A stretch of DNA of 64,000 nt, taken from NCBI RefSeq assembly GCF_020379485.1, contig NC_063435.1, positions 2,666,001-2,730,000 of the forward strand, read 5' to 3'. The notes under the pieces are model-generated. The model ran no database searches, was not told the origin of the DNA, and saw only the letters and a list, made by a program, of their open reading frames with translations. Positions 59,143-64,000 of the stretch are shown here, in pieces. Within the stretch, counting starts at the first letter, position 1. Each line of letters begins with the position of its first letter. Position numbers and translations under genes: made by a program. This stretch comes from Brassica napus (lineage: Eukaryota > Streptophyta > Magnoliopsida > Brassicales > Brassicaceae).

Positions 59143-59227
59143 AAACTCATGCAAAGATAATTACTATCAATTAGTTTTTTTCAGTTCAAAAAAAACTAAT
59201 TGATAGTAATTATCTTTGCATGAGTTT
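59143..59227. repeat. Perfect 39-bp inverted repeat with 7-nt loop
   Basis: The left arm 59143-59181 (AAACTCATGCAAAGATAATT onward to a T run) is exactly complementary to 59189-59227 (A run onward to TGCATGAGTTT). The loop is CAGTTCA. No mismatch is seen in 39 bp. A transcript would fold into one long hairpin. The sequence is not a simple AT repeat. It has no terminal features of a known MITE that I can identify. Confidence 0.95.
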
Positions 59228-60705
59228 ATGCACGCCACATGTCGATTCCCAGTAGACTTGTTTTATTTTTCTTTTTGTTATTTTGATGTCACATAATGGT
59301 TATGGGTTTCATATATTAAATTAGGTTTTGGTTTGAACTATTCAGTTATAATTAATAAATTAACTCTAAATTTCTTTCAAATCAAGTGTTTAATATACAT
59401 ATTATCTGAAAATTTGTTTGCATGATTTTCTTGTACAGTGGTTAAAATTAGTTATATGTATCAAACTATAAAACAAATTATTGAACGTCCTTGATTTTGA
59501 TCAACAATGTAGAACATTTTAAGTAAACACACAAATTTACATTAACAATTATTATGTTTCTAGTTCTATCAAACGGGATACAATTCGATAAACTTGAATC
59601 GTTATTGGGAATCTAACTTTTTATTTTATATAAGAGATGGTTACATATATATATTTAATTTACACTTTGAAACATTTGGGTTAATTATCGCACTAGTAAA
59701 GTATAAAAGCATTTCGAATGGTAATATTTTAATTGAATATCTTATTGATAAAATATATAATAAATTTATTGAATATATATTTTAAGTGATTGAGAACTAA
59801 TTTAAAATATATTAAATAGTAAGGTTAGATTTATTTTAAATTATTTGAGATATCTATTTAATAAAGTATTATTATCAATCAGTTCGAAAAAAGTATTATT
59901 ATTATTCCATTTATTTATTTGAGAGATTTGCAATGATAGTGCTCTAACCCAAAAATTGATAACAGATAACTTTTTTATCCAACTTGCGAAAAAAGTCAAA
60001 CTCTACGATATATAAAATGGTAAGTGTTATCTGTTATTAGTTTTGTAATTACCTCAGGATTGTTCTTATTATAAACTAACAAAGGTGCAGAAGAAGGAAG
60101 TAAAGTGTTACTAAATTTAACCTTTTACCAAGGTTTCTATTTAGATATCATATTGTTAACTGAAAAGGTGTTGTACGCCATAAGATCAGTCAAATTCTCT
60201 CTTTTCTCAATCTCTTTTGAGTCACATAAGCCACGTAAAGTAAATATCCTACTGATTTTTCATTTTTGAATGAAGTATTTTGCCTTTTAACCGAATGGGC
60301 TAGTGCACAAAAGTGAGTGATGTATTCCGTGTATTAAGGCTTCGAAATATGTCAATTGTTGGTAAGCTTTTTGCACATTGCTAAATGGCATTGGAAATGA
60401 AACTTGTATTCTTTTAGTTTTTTTTTGGTAAAAATATTCCTTTACTTTATATATGAAATGGGTCGGACTAATATTATATATGTAGTTCTATCATTTTGGC
60501 TCTTGGAATTTTTTTTCTTTTGCCTAATACATAAGTAGTACAACCGTGGTCGGACCACGATAATCGCAGTCACAATCTTCTGGTGCAGCCCGCGCCTTAG
60601 CGATACAATTTACCAAACACGACAAAATAAAATTGTACGCCAGAATAAAGTAACAACAACGATATTTAGTCTATATAAAAAATAAATTTAGTCTATATGT
60701 AGTTT
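59228..60705. other. AT-rich spacer
   Basis: Nothing recognisable as a gene. It includes a TSD-flanked micro-insertion (59863-59902) and a short inverted pair around GATAACAGATAAC (59955) and GTTATCTGTTATTAG (60026). Confidence 0.4.
59863..59902. repeat. Micro-insertion flanked by 13-bp direct repeats
   Basis: AAAGTATTATTAT occurs at 59863-59875 and 59890-59902. The insert CAATCAGTTCGAAA has a GTTC-type sequence followed by A bases on the plus strand, similar in kind to the GTTGTTC-A and GTGTTTC-A inserts elsewhere. The repeat is low in complexity, so chance is possible. Confidence 0.5.
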
Positions 60706-61252
60706 TATGCATATGAACTTTTTACTCTCTAAGACACTTTTTTGTCTTTCAATTTACACAAAAGGACACTTGTTGCTGGATGCACACTTCTTTATTGTGT
60801 AATGTCCTACATGCCTTCAAACTAACTAAACTCTCTCCTCACTAACTAAGCTGTCACTTTCCATATTTTTAAAAATAGTTCAACAAATCAGTTTCTTTAT
60901 TTTTGAGTTTTCGGAAACCATCATTTATTCTCTCTCTGGCTTTACTTTTTGAAATTCAGATCTAATTTTCCCAATTTCCCAGCCCCTTCGTTTACTAACC
61001 ATAATTCTGCTAAATCTTTTCTTCTTCGTCTTCAATTTCTCTGTAAAACACCATGAATCCAGAAGGCTCACAGCGGTAGTGACTGTATAATCTCGTATCT
61101 ATCTCTTCATATCTCATCACCTTTCTCCTTCATTCTCCGTCGCCCGATTTCAATACCTTTCTCCTTGAAACCCCTAACCTTTTTTATATTTTTTCTTTTT
61201 TTTTAATTGTTTGTGTTGTACTTTTTCAATTGAATCGAATCTCTGAGATTTT

Positions 61253-61540
61253 GTGGACATGAGAGCTGACGAGCAGATCCGAGAGCTCCGGTATGGACAG
61301 GACAACGCGACGGCAACCAGGTCCGACTTCCGTTGTGGAGAGGACGACAGGACAGCCAACAGATTCGAGATCCGGTATGGAGAGGACGCGACGACGAGCA
61401 GGTCCCACCTCCGTTGTGGAAAAGACGATGACAAGCTCTCGTGCCTATTATGTTTTGTGATTATGTTTTCTGATGTGTCTATTAGAGATTTTACGGATGA
61501 TGTAAGCTCTTGCTTGTTGATTATAAACCCTTCCTCATGA
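61253..61540 (+). CDS. Repeat-containing ORF inside the Mutator-like element
   Basis: I do not recognise the family. The first 60 residues are charged and built of imperfect repeats: IRELRYGQDNATATRSDFRC and FEIRYGEDATTSRSHLRCGK, about 28 residues (84 bp) apart, with an R(Y/C)G(E/Q/K)D core. The rest is hydrophobic and ends at 61540. The reading may begin with an ATG at about 61259 rather than at 61253. An upstream ATG frame at 61052 (MNPEGSQR then stop) may be a spliced first exon. Expression and protein status are unknown. Confidence 0.35.
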   Translation: MDMRADEQIRELRYGQDNATATRSDFRCGEDDRTANRFEIRYGEDATTSRSHLRCGKDDDKLSCLLCFVIMFSDVSIRDFTDDVSSCLLIINPSS

Positions 61541-61744
61541 TTAATAAAATTGGCTTCATCTGTTTATTGAACATGCTATCTTTGTTTGGTTAATTGGATT
61601 TAGGATATGCTTTAAATATGTTTGGACTTTACATGCTGGAACATCTTCAGGCTCGAGTCATTAAGTCTTACAAGCTTCTATCAATTTGTTAAGGTCTCTT
61701 TTAAAAGCGTCGAATCAGGGACTAGTTCTTTGAACTTTGTATGA

Positions 61745-61998
61745 TTTGTCTACAAACTTTGTCCACAAAAATCTTGTCCACAAAATTTTATACATAAAAT
61801 TTGTAAGATTGAGATTTTTGTCCATAAAATCTTGTCCATAAAATTTTGTACACTAAATGTCTCTGTCATTCAGTGGATATTTTGAATTTATCCATCAAAA
61901 ATGTATCTACAAAATACCAAAAAGCTATCCACAAATACATGTCCATGACTATTTTAAATGTGTCCATCAACAATGTATCCACAAAAGTGTGTCCACAA
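61745..61998 (+). repeat. Array of twelve same-strand TGTCCACAAA-type motifs
   Basis: Copies include TTGTCTACAAA (61746), TTGTCCACAAAA (about 61759 and 61773), TTGTCCATAAAA (about 61818 and 61832), TTATCCATCAAAA, TGTATCTACAAAA, CTATCCACAAAT, ATGTCCATGAC, GTGTCCATCAA, TGTATCCACAAAA and GTGTCCACAAGT. All are in the same orientation within about 250 bp. The core is TRTCCAYAAA. Spacing is irregular (about 14 to 45 bp), so it is not a simple tandem repeat. Confidence 0.75.
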
Positions 61999-62452
61999 GT
62001 ATCAAAATAGACAGTATGTAATTTAAATTTAATTTTGATAAATATTAAAATACATATATATACATATGGATATCAAAATATAAAGAAAATTTTTAATAAT
62101 TTATTTTATGTTTTTATATATTTATTTATACAGTATGATATAAAATAATGACACATATAATATGTTGGGAAATTTAAAAAGTTACTTTTAGTATAAAATA
62201 CTCTTTTGCTACATATAAAAAGAGTCAAAGTATATACACTCTCTCTTTTAAGGAAACACGTTGCTCCTCTTTTGGTCCCCACAAAGCTGACAGTAATTTT
62301 ATATAATAAAACTAACTCATCACTAACCAAAGCAAAAGGGTATATGAGTCAAAACACATAGGAAGGGAGAGGAAGAAGTGTCCCTCAAGTGAGATGTGTC
62401 TAATGAAGTAAAAAAAGAGAAAAAAGTGTCTCATTCCGCTCTCTATGCATAT

Positions 62453-63737
62453 TTATATAGGAGAAATATTAGGCCGAGACCAATTATTGAATAGCATATA
62501 TCTAAAGAATCTGTATATCTAGGAATGTTGTGTATTAGAACTCTAAGAATATATTAGAGAACTACAATGCTTATCGAAAATTACATAGTGTTCTAAAATG
62601 CAATGATTATGAATAAAGTTAAACATACTTAATTTGGTGAATTTATTAATATGTTCATCCTTTTTATGAAATTGGTTTAGAGACAAATTTAAGATATAGA
62701 AGAATCTGACCCTTGACTCATCCACTCATATTTTGAACTTCATGTGGGACTAGCCTTCCATTTGAATATCTTCTAGAATACGTCATATTTTGCATCTTAT
62801 TACCAGTGAAATTAAAACTAGTGAATGCTATTAAATCAACAATAATTTATATTTTTGAATTTTAGTGGTCAGGTATATAAAGTATTTTCTTAAGAAAACA
62901 ATACAATTTGAATTATAAGTAAATTCAACGTATTTACGTAAAGACGTAGGTTATTTTCCTGCTAGATTTCTTCCATTGTGCCCATTGTGCCCTTTTTATT
63001 ATACATTACAACGAACAACATGTATATAACGAGTAAAAACTAAAAATATACATGAACGTCTTGTACATCTTAAACTTATTGTCCACGGAAACGAATTCAT
63101 ATATAGTTTTTCGGTATCTATGCCTCGTATTATATTTCATCAACTTCGAATGAATGAACTCGTATATAGTCAAGACTCATACGTCATATCGTTACGATCT
63201 ACAAAAAAACTATCATATTAGTTAGTGTGTTTGACTCATTTCATATATACACAAATACTGATGATGCACAAGATAACTGTGACTAATAAGTGTGGACATA
63301 CGGTTAATATTGAGTTCATGTAGTGGTCGCACGATTCTAAGCTAATGTGTGTTTTGGAATTCCATATCACGTGCACACTATTGGTAACGATTCTAAACTA
63401 ATAGTGTGGACATACGGGTATCTTGTGCATCATCATAACTCGGAGAAACAAATCAATAATGTGTGTTTTTGGAAATAGGGTATTGCGCACGATATTGGGA
63501 TTGCACTATTGAACACTCTGAGTGAAACCTTTTAGTCAAGTTCCATGTGATCGAGGCTTTCTTGGGTTTAGGAAAGGAGAATTTCTTCACATTTCTCAAA
63601 ATAAAGGCAACGAAAACACACATAAATGTTTGAACATCTAATGAAAAGCCAAAACTTTTTCTTATGATTTAATAGTTTTTGTTGTGGCTTTTATATTTTC
63701 TTTTTGTGTCAAAAGGACACTCCGGGATTTAGGGTTA
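62453..63737. other. AT-rich spacer
   Basis: No gene is seen. It contains a mixed direct/inverted repeat at 63260-63434. Confidence 0.4.
63260..63434. repeat. 16-bp inverted repeat enclosing direct repeats
   Basis: GATGATGCACAAGATA at 63260-63275 is perfectly complementary to TATCTTGTGCATCATC at 63419-63434. Inside, AGTGTGGACATACGG occurs twice in direct orientation (about 63289 and 63403), and CACTATTGG...CTAATAGTG forms a smaller dyad. The arrangement looks like a partial inverted duplication or a transposon remnant. Confidence 0.8.
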
Positions 63738-63920
63738 AGAGCATGATTAACCCAACAACCCTATTAAGGTCTCTTAGTGAATTTTTTAATAATAAATGTA
63801 AGTTAAGAATTTAATTAAGAGACATCATCATTTTCTTCTTCCAATGCTAGTCTCTTAATAAGGGTTCTTAAAAAAAATGCATTATCTCTTCTATTAGTTC
63901 ATAATCACAAACCAACAGAA
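63738..63920. repeat. Foldback MITE-like element at window end
   Basis: The segment starts AAGAGCATGATTAACCCAAC, a frequent Brassicaceae MITE end, and contains the inverted pair CCCTATTAAGGTCTCTTAG (63761) and AGTCTCTTAATAAGGG (63850). The matching right terminus was not found before the window end. Confidence 0.45.
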
Positions 63921-64000
63921 AACTAAAGCCAACATTATGAAACTAGTTTTCAGAAAATGAATAACATTGTAAACGAATGTAAACATTACAAGCAAAGATG

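Larger units (their letters stand above)
60715..62443. mobile_element. Mutator-like (MULE/VANDAL-type) non-autonomous element, 1.7 kb
   Basis: A 9-bp duplication TATGCATAT lies at 60706-60714 and 62444-62452, the length typical of Mutator insertions. The terminal regions are related in inverted orientation: CTAAGACACTTTTTTGTCTT at the left and, on the reverse strand at the right, AATGAGACACTTTTTTCTCT. The extreme ends match weakly, as in TIR-less VANDAL elements. Inside are a leader with a short ATG frame (61052), a repeat-containing ORF (61253-61540) and an array of a TGTCCACAAA-type motif (61745-61998). No transposase is encoded. Confidence 0.6.

Overview
The window is plant nuclear DNA from a Brassicaceae species, most likely Brassica or a close relative. 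Intron-rich genes lie in AT-rich, transposon-filled spacers. The gene order resembles, from memory, the Arabidopsis chromosome 5 interval around At5g18350 to At5g18560: TIR-NBS-LRR cluster, GDSL lipase, NUFIP, DREB2G, neprosin-domain protein, curculin-like lectin, PPR, IPUT1/PGSIP6, receptor-like kinase, CAND7, lysine-rich protein, CCCH zinc finger and PUCHI. Locus names are recalled, not searched.

Layout. 0.2-7.2 kb: two head-to-tail TIR-NBS-LRR genes on the minus strand. The first is cut by the window edge. The second has an exact 123-bp internal duplication and a frame break in its LRR exon. A decayed LRR scrap of a third copy lies at 7.7-7.85 kb. 10-11.6 kb: a five-exon GDSL lipase. 12.5-14.4 kb: a NUFIP homologue that appears broken in at least three ways. 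14.56-17.73 kb: a minus-strand composite retro-insertion with a poly(A) tail and a perfect 16-bp target duplication. 17.9-18.8 kb: DREB2G. 21.9-28.0 kb: a seven-exon neprosin gene whose third intron contains a complete 2.9-kb mariner element with an intact DD39D transposase. 28.7-31.4 kb: lectin and PPR genes, convergent. 32.7-33.5 kb: a 3'-truncated, frame-broken copy of the meiotic E3 ligase HEI10, followed by a scrap of the neighbouring PPR gene. 34.7-37.1 kb: IPUT1. 38.8-40.6 kb: a receptor-like kinase. 41.6-43.0 kb: CAND7. 43.7-45.6 kb: a small lysine-rich protein. 46-51 kb: transposons (a hAT element with perfect 8-bp target duplication, a Helitron 3' end). 51.4-53.5 kb: a five-finger CCCH protein. 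54.1-54.4 kb: a hAT MITE. 56-57 kb: PUCHI. 57-64 kb: spacer with a perfect 39-bp hairpin, a Mutator-like element with 9-bp target duplications carrying twelve same-strand copies of a short motif, and a terminal MITE.

The genes do not form one pathway; the window is a conserved syntenic block modified by transposons. The most unusual signals are (i) several tiny oligo(A)/oligo(T) insertions flanked by 10-17-bp direct repeats, which look like extreme 5'-truncated retrotransposition products and sometimes share a GTTC-type 3' end with the large retro-insertion; (ii) the Mutator-like element with its clustered motif array; (iii) the mariner transposase with a DLNxxP (EAR-type) N-terminus plus a second ORF in the same element; and (iv) the HEI10 fragment. 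Exon structures were derived by hand from splice sites, and each spliced CDS given for the intact genes is a whole number of codons.
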